Shown here: piece by piece, positions 41,529 to 51,189 of the stretch
Position numbering within the stretch: the first letter of the stretch is position 1
Layout of the letters: each line of letters begins with the position of its first letter
Assembly: GCF_000972385.1 (NCBI RefSeq)
Contig: NZ_JXTE01000026.1
Location: 1 to 64,000, forward strand
Source of the DNA: Streptomyces sp. WM6386
GTDB taxonomy: Bacteria > Actinomycetota > Actinomycetes > Streptomycetales > Streptomycetaceae
Direction of reading: 5' to 3'
DNA length: 64,000 nucleotides
The notes under the pieces: model-generated
Database searches by the model: none
Seen by the model: the letters and a program-made list of their open reading frames with translations, nothing else
What the model was told of the DNA's origin: nothing
Made by a program: the position numbers and the translations under genes

Positions 41529-42470
41529 ATGACGCGGTCCGCGACCATCCTCCTCACCGCCCTCGCTCCCATCTCCTGGGGCACCACCTACGCCGTCACC
41601 ACCGAGTTCCTCCCGGCCGACCGCCCCCTGTTCACCGGGCTGGCGCGCGCCCTGCCCGCCGGGCTGCTGCTGCTCGGGGTTGCGCGGGTGCTGCCGAAGG
41701 GGGCCTGGTGGTGGAAGGCGACGGTGCTCGGGGCGCTGAACATCGGTGCGTTCTTCCCGCTGCTGTTCCTGTCGGCGTACCGGCTGCCCGGCGGTATGGC
41801 CGCGGTCGTCGGGTCGGTGGGGCCGCTGCTCGTCGTCGGGCTGTCGGCGCTGCTGCTGGGGCAGCGGCCGACCGTGCGGAGTGTGGTCACCGGGGTCGTC
41901 GCGGCGTTTGGGGTCAGTCTCGTCGTACTGAAGGCGGCCGGAGCTCTCGACCCCGTAGGTGTACTGGCGGCCTTCGCCTCGGCCGCCTCCATGTCCGCCG
42001 GGACCGTGCTGACCAAGCGGTGGGGGCGGCCCGACGGAGTGGGTCCGCTCGCGCTCACCGGGTGGCAGCTGACCGCGGGCGGACTGCTCATCGCGCCGCT
42101 CGCGCTCCTGGTCGAAGGCGCCCCGCCCGCGCTCGACGGACGGGCGGTGGGCGGCTACCTCTATCTGGCGCTGGCGAACACGGCGGTCTCGTACTGGCTC
42201 TGGTTCCGTGGGATCGGCCGGCTCAGCGCCACGCAGGTCACCCTCCTCGGCCCGCTCTCCCCGCTGACCGCCGCGATCGTCGGCTGGGCGGCGCTCGGCC
42301 AGGCGCTGACGCCGGTCCAACTGGCGGGGATGGCGGTGGCGTTCGGGGCGACGGTGGCGGGGCAGCTGGGGCAGCGGAAGACGCGCACGGCCGGTCGATC
42401 GTTCAGTTTTACTGAAAGGAACAGTCGTAAAGATTCGATGGACGTGACAGATGCGGCGCTGCGACGGTAG
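41529..42470 (+). CDS. EamA-family (DMT) transporter
   Basis: 313 residues from ATG 41529, preceded by GAAGGGAA. Ten hydrophobic helices fall into two EamA repeats, for example APISWGTTYAVTTEFLPADRP in the first and SAGTVLTKRWGRPDG near the second. It is an inner-membrane exporter of amino acids or other metabolites. The last 25 residues (GRSFSFTERNSRKD...) are not hydrophobic and are encoded by AT-richer DNA that looks like the promoter of the next gene; the family normally ends near QLGQRK. This suggests the stop codon has been lost or moved. Confidence 0.87.
   Translation: MTRSATILLTALAPISWGTTYAVTTEFLPADRPLFTGLARALPAGLLLLGVARVLPKGAWWWKATVLGALNIGAFFPLLFLSAYRLPGGMAAVVGSVGPLLVVGLSALLLGQRPTVRSVVTGVVAAFGVSLVVLKAAGALDPVGVLAAFASAASMSAGTVLTKRWGRPDGVGPLALTGWQLTAGGLLIAPLALLVEGAPPALDGRAVGGYLYLALANTAVSYWLWFRGIGRLSATQVTLLGPLSPLTAAIVGWAALGQALTPVQLAGMAVAFGATVAGQLGQRKTRTAGRSFSFTERNSRKDSMDVTDAALRR
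42402..42416. promoter_or_regulatory. Probable operator of the second EamA gene
   Basis: TTCAGTTTTACTGAA is a perfect inverted repeat (TTCAGT/ACTGAA). It lies 90 bp before the second EamA start, inside the 3' end of the first. LysR-type or similar regulators use T-N11-A or such palindromes; the LysR gene downstream is the candidate binder. Confidence 0.5.
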
Positions 42471-42505
42471 ATCCACCGAGATCACCGCCCAGTGGAAGGA
42501 CCCCA

Positions 42506-43405
42506 GTGACCGCCGTCCTCGAAAGGACCGCCCGTACCACCTCCGCCCCGAGGGCCGCCGCCCTCGGGGTTCTGCTCGCCGCCGTCGCGACCGTCGTCTG
42601 GTCCGGCAGCTTCATCACCTCCCGTGCGCTGCACGACAGCGTGCCGCCCGTCCAGCAGGCCTTCTGGCGCTGGATCGTCGCGCTCGTCGCGGTCGCCCCC
42701 TTCGGGGCCCGACAGGCTTGGCGGCAGCGGAAGGTGATCAGGCGGCATCCCGGTTTCGTGGTGCTCGCCTCGCTGCTCGGGGTGGCCGTCTACAACACCC
42801 TGGTCAACCAGGCCGGTTCGACCACCCCGGCCGCCAACATGGGCATGATCATGGCCGCCTCGCCGGTGCTGATGGCGGTGTTCGAGCGGATGAGCGGCGT
42901 ACGGATCGGGGCGCGCCGGGTCGGTGGGCTGCTGGTCGCGTGCGGGGGCGTGGTGCTGCTCGTCGGGGGCGGAGCGGGGCTCGCCGCGGGTGACCTGTGG
43001 ATGATCGCCGCGGCCTGCTGCTTCGGGTCGTACAGCGCGCTGCTGCGCCGAAAGCCCGCGGAACTCGGCGGTACGGCCTTCCTGTTCACGACCTTTCTGT
43101 TCGGCACCGTCCTGCTGCTGCCCGCGCAGGGGGTGAGCCTCGCCGTCCAGGGCGGGTTCGAGCCGACGGCCGGCACGGTGTTGCCCCTGCTGTACGTCGG
43201 GGTCTTCTCCTCGGCCGTCGCCTTCTTCGCCTGGAACCGGGCCATCGCCCTGGTCGGTCCGTCCCGGGCCGGAGTCGTGTACTACCTCCAGCCCCTCTGC
43301 GTGGCCCTGCTGTCCTGGGCCCTGCTCGGCGAGACGGTCTCCGCGGCGCAGGCGCTGTGCATGGCGCTGATCCTCGGCGGGGTGATGCTGGGTGCCGCCG
43401 GATAG
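42506..43405 (+). CDS. EamA-family (DMT) transporter
   Basis: 299 residues from GTG 42506 with GGAAGGA seven bases upstream. Ten predicted helices form two EamA repeats (WSGSFITSRALHDSVPPVQQAFWRW in the first, LVGPSRAGVVYYLQPLCVALLSWALLGE in the second). It is a probable metabolite exporter. It is only distantly similar to the preceding EamA protein. The gene ends close to the start of the LysR gene on the same strand, which is a typical LysR-controlled exporter arrangement. Confidence 0.9.
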   Translation: MTAVLERTARTTSAPRAAALGVLLAAVATVVWSGSFITSRALHDSVPPVQQAFWRWIVALVAVAPFGARQAWRQRKVIRRHPGFVVLASLLGVAVYNTLVNQAGSTTPAANMGMIMAASPVLMAVFERMSGVRIGARRVGGLLVACGGVVLLVGGGAGLAAGDLWMIAAACCFGSYSALLRRKPAELGGTAFLFTTFLFGTVLLLPAQGVSLAVQGGFEPTAGTVLPLLYVGVFSSAVAFFAWNRAIALVGPSRAGVVYYLQPLCVALLSWALLGETVSAAQALCMALILGGVMLGAAG

Positions 43406-43415
43406 GTTGGCCGCC

Positions 43416-44324
43416 ATGCTCGAGTGGGACATCCGGAAACTGCAGATCCTGCGGACGCTGCGGGAGCAGGGCACCGTGACCGCGACGGCCGAGGCGCTGC
43501 GGATGACGCCGTCCGCGGTGTCGCAGCAGCTGACCAACCTCGCCAAGCAGTTGGGCGTGCCGTTGCTGGAGGCGCGGGGCCGGCGGGTACGGCTCACGGA
43601 CGCGGCACGGCTGGTGCTGCGGCACGCCGAGGCGGTGTTCGAGCAACTGGAGCGGGCGGATGCCGAACTGTCGGCGTATGTGCACGGCGAGGTCGGTGAG
43701 GTGCGGGTCGCCGCCTTCTCCACGGCCGTGCCCGCGCTGGCGGTGCCTGCGGTACGGGCCCTGCGGGCGACGCACCCGGGGGTGAGCGTGCGGGTGCGCG
43801 AGGCGGAGGCCGGGGAGGCGTACGAGCTGCTGGCCGGCGGTGAGGTCGACCTCGCGCTGTCGCTGGCCGCGCAGGCGCCGGAGGTGGGGGACGGGCGGTT
43901 CACACGGGTCGAGCTGCTCGCGGACCCGCTGGACGTCGCCCTGCCGCCCGGTCACGCGCTCGCGACCGTCGAGGGGCTGCGGCTGGCCGATCTCGCCGGG
44001 GAGTCCTGGATCTTCGGGGGCAGCGGGCCCTGGTCCGACATCACGCGCGGGGCGTGCGAGGCGGCCGGGTTCAGCCCGCGGCAGGGGCATTCCGCGGCGG
44101 GGTGGACGGCGATCCTCGCCATGGTCGAGGCGGGCATGGGGGTGGCGCTGGTGCCGCGGATGGCGGCGGTGCGGCGGGACGGGGTGGTCATGCGGGAGCT
44201 GGGGGCGGACCGGCCGGTGCGGCACGTCGTGGCCGCGGTGCGGAGGGGGAGCGAGGCGGGGGTTGCGGTGGGGAGGGTGCTGTCGGCCTTGGAAAGCGTT
44301 GCCGGGAGGCTTGCTCGGTGGTGA
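43416..44324 (+). CDS. LysR-family regulator
   Basis: 302 residues. The start is set at ATG 43416 (MLEWDIRKLQILRTLREQG); an in-frame GTG at 43392 overlaps the transporter gene and is less likely. The winged HTH covers residues 5-65 (TVTATAEALRMTPSAVSQQLTNLAKQLG). The ligand-binding LysR substrate domain follows (about 90-295), with GGEVDLALSL and GMGVALVPRMAAV. It probably controls the EamA gene directly upstream. Confidence 0.9.
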   Translation: MLEWDIRKLQILRTLREQGTVTATAEALRMTPSAVSQQLTNLAKQLGVPLLEARGRRVRLTDAARLVLRHAEAVFEQLERADAELSAYVHGEVGEVRVAAFSTAVPALAVPAVRALRATHPGVSVRVREAEAGEAYELLAGGEVDLALSLAAQAPEVGDGRFTRVELLADPLDVALPPGHALATVEGLRLADLAGESWIFGGSGPWSDITRGACEAAGFSPRQGHSAAGWTAILAMVEAGMGVALVPRMAAVRRDGVVMRELGADRPVRHVVAAVRRGSEAGVAVGRVLSALESVAGRLARW

Positions 44325-44364
44325 GCCGGGGTGGCATGTGAGCCGGCGGCAACTGCACGCACCC

Positions 44365-44396
44365 AAGGGGCGCGGGGAACTGCGCGACCAGCCCCC
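44365..44396. repeat. Dispersed Streptomyces intergenic repeat, copy B
   Basis: Exact reverse complement of 19040-19071 over 32 bp. It lies between the LysR and pepN genes, which converge. Confidence 0.8.
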
Positions 44397-44462
44397 GCTC
44401 GGCCGCACTCGCGACACGGCCTCGCACCCCACCCCCCTTTGCGGCCCTGCCCCGGTACGGCA

Positions 44463-44493
44463 AGGGGCGCCCGATGGCTCACCGGGCGCCCCT
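44463..44493. terminator. Terminator between LysR and pepN genes
   Basis: A perfect 11-bp stem, AGGGGCGCCCG (44463-44473) with CGGGCGCCCCT (44483-44493), encloses a nine-base loop. It lies 18 bp past the pepN stop. Confidence 0.8.
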
Positions 44494-44510
44494 CATCGTC
44501 GTACCGGCGA

Positions 44511-47120
44511 CTATGACGCCGCCGCGTCCGCCGCCTGTGCCTTCAACGCGCGCTCCACGCCCGCGCGGGACTCCGAGACCAGGCGGCGCAGGGCCGCGTT
44601 GGGCTCGGCGGAGGCCAGCCAGGCGTCCGTCTTGTCCAGGGTCTCCTGGGAGACCTGGATCGTCGGGTAGAGGCCGACCGCGATCTGCTGGGCGATCTCG
44701 TGCGAGCGGGCGTCCCAGATGCCCTTGACCACCTCGAAGTACTTGTCCGTGTACGACGCCAGCAGCTCCCGCTGCCCGGTCTGGACGAAGCCTCCGATGA
44801 CGGCCTCCTGAACCGCGTTCGGGAGCTTGTCGGACTCGATGACCTGGGCCCAGGCCTCGGCCTTGGCCTCCTCGGTCGGACGGGCGGCACGGGCGGTGGC
44901 CGCGTGGCGCTCGCCGGCCGCCGTCCTGTCACGCTCGTACTCGCCCGCGATCTCCGTCTCGTCGAAACGGCCGACCGACGCCAGACGCTCCACGAACGCC
45001 CAGCGCAGCTCGGTGTCGACGGCCAGGCCCTCGATCGTCTGCGAGCCCTCCAGCAGGGCGTCCAGGAGGTCCAGCTGCTCCGGCGTACGGGCCGTGGCCG
45101 CGAACGCGCGCGCCCACGCCAGCTGGTGGTCGCTGCCCGCGGCCGCCGAGCGCAGATGCGCCAGCGTGGCGTCCGTCCAGCGGGTCAGCAGGGCTTCGCG
45201 GGCGGCCGGGTCGGCGTACAGCTCGATCGCCAGCTTCACCTGGCGGTGCAGGGACTGCACGACACCGATGTCCGACTCCTTGCCGATGCCGGACAGGACG
45301 AGGGAGAGGTAGTCGCGGGTGGCCAGTTCCGCGTCGCGGGTCATGTCCCACGCCGAGGCCCAGCACAGCGCGCGCGGCAGCGAGGACTCGAAGTCGCCCA
45401 GGTGCTCCGTCACGAAGGCCAGGGACTGCTCGTCCAGGCGGACCTTCGCGTACGACAGGTCGTCGTCGTTGAGCAGGACCACCGCCGGACGGCGCTTGCC
45501 CACCAGCTGCGGTACGGCGGTCAGTTCGCCGTCCACGTCCAGCTCGACACGCTCGTCGCGGACCAGCTTGCCGCTGGTGTCGTCCAGTTCGTACAGGCCC
45601 ACCGCGATGCGGTGCGGACGCAGCGTCGGCTCACCCTGCGCGCCCGCCGGCAGCGCAGGGGCCTCCTGGCGGATCGCGAAGGAGGTGATGACACCGTGCT
45701 CGTCCGTCTCGATCTCGGGACGCAGGATGTTGATGCCGGCCGTCTGGAGCCACTTCTCCGACCAGTGCTTCAGGTCACGGCCGGAGGTCTCCTCCAGCGC
45801 GCCCAGCAGGTCGGACAGCCGGGTGTTGCCGAACGCGTGGCGCTTGAAGTACGCCTGCACGCCGCCGAAGAACTCGTCCATGCCGACGTAGGCGACGAGC
45901 TGCTTCAGGACGGAGGCGCCCTTGGCGTAGGTGATGCCGTCGAAGTTGACCAGCACGTCGTCGAGGTCGCGGATCTCGGCCATGATCGGGTGCGTCGACG
46001 GGAGCTGGTCCTGGCGGTACGCCCATGTCTTCATGGAGTTGGCGAACGTCGTCCACGAGTGCGGCCAGCGGCTGTCCGGGGCGTACGCCTGGCAGGCGAT
46101 CGACGTGTACGTGGCGAACGACTCGTTCAGCCACAGGTCGTTCCACCACTCCATGGTGACCAGGTCGCCGAACCACATGTGCGCCAGCTCGTGCAGGATC
46201 GTCTCGGCGCGCATCTCGTACGCGGCGTCGGTGACCTTCGAGCGGAAGACGTACTGGTCGCGGATGGTGACCGCGCCCGCGTTCTCCATCGCGCCCGCGT
46301 TGAACTCCGGCACGAACAGCTGGTCGTACTTCTTGAACGGGTACGCGTAGTCGAACTTCTCCTGGAACCAGTCGAAGCCCTGCCGTGTCACCTCGAAGAT
46401 CGCGTCCGAGTCGAGGAACTCGGCGAGGGAGGGGCGGCAGTAGATGCCGAGCGGCACGGACTGGCCGTCCTTCTCGTACACGCTGTGGACCGAGTGGTAC
46501 GGGCCGACGATGAGCGCCGTGATGTACGACGAGATCCGCGGGGTCGGCTCGAAGACCCAGATGTCGTCCTTCGGCTCCGGCGTCGGGGAGTTGGAGATGA
46601 CCGTCCAGCCGGAGGGAGCCTTCACGGTGAACTGGAAGGTGGCCTTCAGGTCGGGCTGCTCGAAGGAGGCGAAGACGCGGCGGGCGTCCGGCACCTCGAA
46701 CTGGGTGTACAGGTAAGCCTGCTGGTCGACGGGGTCGACGAAGCGGTGCAGACCCTCGCCGGTGTTGGTGTACGCGGCATCCGCGACCACGCGGAGCACA
46801 TTGCGGCCCTCCAGCAGGCCGGGGAGCGCGATGCGGGAGTCCTTGAAGACCTCGGCCGGGTCGAGCGGGTCCCCGTTGAGCGTCACCTCGTGGACGGCCG
46901 GGGCCACCAGGTCGATGAAGGTCTCGGCGCCTCCCCCACTCTCGGCTCCGCTCGAGCGGGAGGTGCCCCCACCGGCGACGTCGAAGCGCACCGTGGTCAC
47001 GGACCGGTAGGTACCGCCCTCTTGCGCGCCGGAGAGGTCGAGATCGATCTCGTACGAGTCGACGCTGAGCAGCTTCGCCCGCTGTTGCGCCTCTTCGCGA
47101 GTCAGGTTTGTGCCAGGCAC
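44511..47120 (-). CDS. pepN: Aminopeptidase N (M1 metallopeptidase)
   Basis: 869 residues, cytoplasmic. The substrate motif GAMEN is at about residue 285. The zinc site HELAHMWFGDLVTMEWWNDLWLNE at about 318-341 has both histidines and the distal glutamate. A catalytic tyrosine lies downstream and the ERAP1-like helical C-domain covers about 530-869. It removes N-terminal amino acids from peptides. The start is GTG 47118-47120 behind GAGGAG. Oddity: residues about 50-68 (GGGTSRSSGAESGGGAE) are encoded by a 40-bp Streptomyces repeat inserted in frame. A paralogue ends at the right edge of the window. Confidence 0.95.
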   Translation of the reverse strand: MPGTNLTREEAQQRAKLLSVDSYEIDLDLSGAQEGGTYRSVTTVRFDVAGGGTSRSSGAESGGGAETFIDLVAPAVHEVTLNGDPLDPAEVFKDSRIALPGLLEGRNVLRVVADAAYTNTGEGLHRFVDPVDQQAYLYTQFEVPDARRVFASFEQPDLKATFQFTVKAPSGWTVISNSPTPEPKDDIWVFEPTPRISSYITALIVGPYHSVHSVYEKDGQSVPLGIYCRPSLAEFLDSDAIFEVTRQGFDWFQEKFDYAYPFKKYDQLFVPEFNAGAMENAGAVTIRDQYVFRSKVTDAAYEMRAETILHELAHMWFGDLVTMEWWNDLWLNESFATYTSIACQAYAPDSRWPHSWTTFANSMKTWAYRQDQLPSTHPIMAEIRDLDDVLVNFDGITYAKGASVLKQLVAYVGMDEFFGGVQAYFKRHAFGNTRLSDLLGALEETSGRDLKHWSEKWLQTAGINILRPEIETDEHGVITSFAIRQEAPALPAGAQGEPTLRPHRIAVGLYELDDTSGKLVRDERVELDVDGELTAVPQLVGKRRPAVVLLNDDDLSYAKVRLDEQSLAFVTEHLGDFESSLPRALCWASAWDMTRDAELATRDYLSLVLSGIGKESDIGVVQSLHRQVKLAIELYADPAAREALLTRWTDATLAHLRSAAAGSDHQLAWARAFAATARTPEQLDLLDALLEGSQTIEGLAVDTELRWAFVERLASVGRFDETEIAGEYERDRTAAGERHAATARAARPTEEAKAEAWAQVIESDKLPNAVQEAVIGGFVQTGQRELLASYTDKYFEVVKGIWDARSHEIAQQIAVGLYPTIQVSQETLDKTDAWLASAEPNAALRRLVSESRAGVERALKAQAADAAAS
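46931..46970. repeat. In-frame palindromic repeat inside pepN
   Basis: A 40-bp element of the form CTCCCCCAC...CTCGAG...GGTGCCCCC, 33/40 identical to 60780-60819. It encodes the Gly/Ser-rich insert of PepN. I recognise similar sequences from other Streptomyces genomes. Confidence 0.75.
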
Positions 47121-47200
47121 GCGGTCATCTCCTCGTTATGTGTGGGTTCGGCGGTTCGGCCATCCTTCCACGGGTCCCGTACCGAACGCGATGTTCACAA

Positions 47201-47310
47201 CCCGCCGGTGACCGGGGCGGACACGCGAGAGCGCGGGAGACATGACCACCTGCACCGCACGCCCCATCACCCCCGAGATCCCGCGATCCGTCCCGGCGGG
47301 CGTCCCTGGG
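47201..47310 (+). pseudogene. Duplicated 5' end of the DUF1203 gene
   Basis: ATG 47242 begins MTTCTARPITPEI, which mirrors the start of the intact gene at 47381 (MTTYTALPIPPSV). Similarity continues upstream to a CCCGCC block 41 bases before each ATG. After about 17 codons the copies diverge and the frame holds no DUF1203 sequence. This looks like a decayed tandem duplication. Confidence 0.55.
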
Positions 47311-47380
47311 GACCGCCGCTCCAAGGGTCACGTCCGTATCCCGCCAGTCATCCGGCCGGTTCCGCGCCAGCCTGGGATCC

Positions 47381-49157
<1,777 letters not shown>

Positions 49158-49245
49158 TGTACGACTCCAGATCCGAAGTTCTGAGGCCGGACACCGCGGC
49201 TGTGTTTGCGCGGTGTGGCTGGATGCGCGGGCTGGTTTTGACATC

Positions 49246-49269
49246 CTCCCCCTCTCAGAAGAGGGGGAT
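49246..49269 (-). mobile_element. Right-end hairpin of the TnpB element
   Basis: CCCCCTCT (49248-49255) pairs with AGAGGGGG (49260-49267) around CAGA, overlapping the tnpB stop codon. IS200/IS605-type elements end in such subterminal hairpins, and the guide (omega) RNA of TnpB normally spans the gene's 3' end and this right end. The exact element boundary, probably within about 30 bp below 49246, is not determined. Confidence 0.65.
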
Positions 49270-50556
49270 TCCAACCCGGGCGGGTTGAGGTTCACGGGCG
49301 CTCGAACGGCCGGTAGCCGTTGTCACCCCTCCGGCACCGGCTGTTCGCCGGGGGCGAGCAATCCCGCCCTGTCCTGCCGCGACATTGATACTCGCGTTCT
49401 CATCCGCGTTGCAGGTGAACCCGCAGGACACACAGACGAAGTCGGCTTGGCTCTTGCGCGACTTCTTCTCGATCCATCCGCAGGCCGAGCAACGCAGCGA
49501 CGTAAAGGGTGCGGGAACGTCCTCGACCCGGCCCGGAGCCTTGTGCTCGGTACGCTGCCGGAGCAGACCCCACCCCTGCGCGAGGACAGCCCGGTTCAGC
49601 CCGGCCTTCTGCGCCACGTTCCTGCCCGGCTCCGCGAGGGTGCCCCTGGCCGAGCGGGTCATGTTCTTGATGTTCAGTCTCTCGAACCGCACCAGACCGT
49701 ACGTCCTGGCGAGCATGGTGCTGGTCTTCTCACACCAGTCCTTGCGCCGGTTCGCCTCGCGGATCTTCAACCCGGCGATCTTGGCGTGCTCGGAGGCCTT
49801 GGCCTTGCTGCCCTTCGGGGCCCGCGCTGCCCGCCGCTGGTGCTTGCGGATCCGTGCGCGCTCTTTCACTGTGAGCTGCGGGCACTTCAGTTTCCGGCCG
49901 TCGGAGAGGGCGGCGGTGATCGTCACCCCCCGGTCGACACCGATGACGTCGCTTGTCGCAGGCGCGTCGAGCGGCTCGGGGATGACAGCGAAGGCGATGT
50001 GCCACCGGCCGTTCCGGAAGGTGACACGGAACGTTTTCGCGGCAGGCGGAGCGGCGCCCTTGCCCTTGCGGGACAGCCTGAAGCGAACCCAGCCACAGCC
50101 CGGTACCTTGACCTGTGCCCACCGCCGGTTCAGCTTCTGTACGACGACGGAGCGGCCCATGACCTGCTTGCCGGTCTTCGGGTTAAGCCTTGGGCGGCCG
50201 TCCGGCTCGAATTCAGGTACCCGGTCGGTACCGATGACACGGAAACCCTCATGTTCGTGTTTCCGGCGCCAGGTCGGCTGGCCGAATCCAGAGGTGAAGC
50301 GGGCGGCCCTGGCTTTGGCGAAGTCCTTCAGAGCCTGCTGCTGCACGTCCGCGTTCCCTGCCCGGAGCCACTCGTTCTCATACCAGGCCTCGGTGAGTTG
50401 ACGGCACTGCTCGGCGAACCCGGGCGCGGATTTTCGCTCCGGCTGCCAGTGCGAATGCTGCTCGACAGCGAGGTTCCACACGTATCGGGCGTGCGCGCAG
50501 TGCAGCAGCATCTGCTGCTCCTGCTCGACCGTCGGGTACGCGTGAAACCTTGCCAT
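49255..50556 (-). CDS. tnpB: TnpB RNA-guided nuclease (IS200/IS605 OrfB)
   Basis: 433 residues, apparently intact. N-terminal helix-turn-helix/wedge region, then the RuvC nuclease: first Asp in VIGVDRGV (about 224-231), Glu in LVRFERLNIKNM (about 293-304), zinc ribbon CSAC...CVSC (about 361-382) and final Asp in NADENASINVA (about 388-398). All three catalytic acids are present. There is no TnpA gene, so it is a stand-alone tnpB that needs a transposase in trans. The start ATG 50554-50556 lies inside an inverted repeat, with TAGATT six bases before it, so the mRNA is probably leaderless. Confidence 0.93.
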   Translation of the reverse strand: MARFHAYPTVEQEQQMLLHCAHARYVWNLAVEQHSHWQPERKSAPGFAEQCRQLTEAWYENEWLRAGNADVQQQALKDFAKARAARFTSGFGQPTWRRKHEHEGFRVIGTDRVPEFEPDGRPRLNPKTGKQVMGRSVVVQKLNRRWAQVKVPGCGWVRFRLSRKGKGAAPPAAKTFRVTFRNGRWHIAFAVIPEPLDAPATSDVIGVDRGVTITAALSDGRKLKCPQLTVKERARIRKHQRRAARAPKGSKAKASEHAKIAGLKIREANRRKDWCEKTSTMLARTYGLVRFERLNIKNMTRSARGTLAEPGRNVAQKAGLNRAVLAQGWGLLRQRTEHKAPGRVEDVPAPFTSLRCSACGWIEKKSRKSQADFVCVSCGFTCNADENASINVAAGQGGIARPRRTAGAGGVTTATGRSSAREPQPARVGIPLF

Positions 50557-50587
50557 GGGACCAATCTAGCTCAAATATGGTCCCATG
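50554..50587. promoter_or_regulatory. Inverted repeat containing both start codons of tnpB and the RHH gene
   Basis: CATGGGACCA (50554-50563) and TGGTCCCATG (50578-50587) are perfect 10-bp arms around 14 AT-rich bases. Each arm contains one start codon (tnpB minus, RHH gene plus). The small DNA-binding protein encoded beside it probably binds here and controls both genes. Confidence 0.65.
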
Positions 50588-50788
50588 AAGCATGTAAACC
50601 TCAGACTCCCCGACGATCTGCACGAACAGGCCGTGGCTGCCGCTGCCGATGACGATCGTTCCTTGAACTCGTGGCTGGTCGCCGTCGTGCGGCGCGCTGT
50701 CACCCCAGGTTCGGCGCAGGACCGACCAGGAGACGGTCAGGCTGCCGCTGTCCCGCCGCACGGGAACGGACATTCACGCCGACCCTGA
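50585..50788 (+). CDS. Ribbon-helix-helix DNA-binding protein (Arc/HicB type)
   Basis: 67 residues. The first 42 form a ribbon-helix-helix: beta strand KHVNLRLPDDLHEQ, two helices (AVAAAADDDRSLNSWLVAVVRRAV). The tail is Gly/Pro-rich and disordered. It is transcribed divergently from tnpB with start codons 28 bp apart. RHH dimers bind short palindromes, so the inverted repeat covering both starts is the likely site. It could be a repressor of TnpB expression or an antitoxin-like solo protein; no HicA toxin is next to it. Confidence 0.75.
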   Translation: MKHVNLRLPDDLHEQAVAAAADDDRSLNSWLVAVVRRAVTPGSAQDRPGDGQAAAVPPHGNGHSRRP

Positions 50789-50994
50789 GTGGCAGGTGCA
50801 TGGACCGGAAGTGAGGCGGAGGACGAGGTCGGCGGTGCCCGCGCATCTTGCCCACCGGTCCAGCGGCCTTGCGGGGACACGCCCACGGCGGGCGTCCCCG
50901 GCGCCCCTCAGCGGCAGACGGAGACGGAGTGAAGAGATATCCGGGAATCGGACCGAACGTTTCCGCGCCCACCGGCGTCATAGAGGAAACGCGG

Positions 50995-51175
50995 CTAGGC
51001 CCTGTCGTCAAATTCCCGTCGTCCGCCCGAAGGGCGGGCCCCGCGGCGTCAGGTGCGTGCTCTCGGCGTGCCGGGCACAGGCCCTCGTACTGGTTGTACG
51101 TGGGTCTGTGACCGGTGCGGCGAGAGTGCGTGCATGGCGTCGCGGGGCAGGCGGGAATTTGACGACAGGGCCTAG
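50995..51175. mobile_element. 181-bp foldback MITE
   Basis: Perfect 24-bp terminal inverted repeats (50995-51018 and 51152-51175), each ending in CTAG, enclose a sequence whose two halves are also imperfectly complementary. The whole element can thus fold as one hairpin around TGGTTG near 51091. It carries no gene. It is a miniature inverted-repeat element, probably mobilised by a related full-length IS. The rest of the 50789-51189 gap (50789-50994) shows only a CGTTTCC/GGAAACG inverted repeat at 50958-50991. Confidence 0.88.
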
Positions 51176-51189
51176 GGGAGGGGGTGGCT

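Noticed and set aside
50995..51175. A CRISPR-like or small RNA gene reading of the repeat pair
   Set aside because: Only two copies, inverted and with internal complementarity; a MITE explains it fully.
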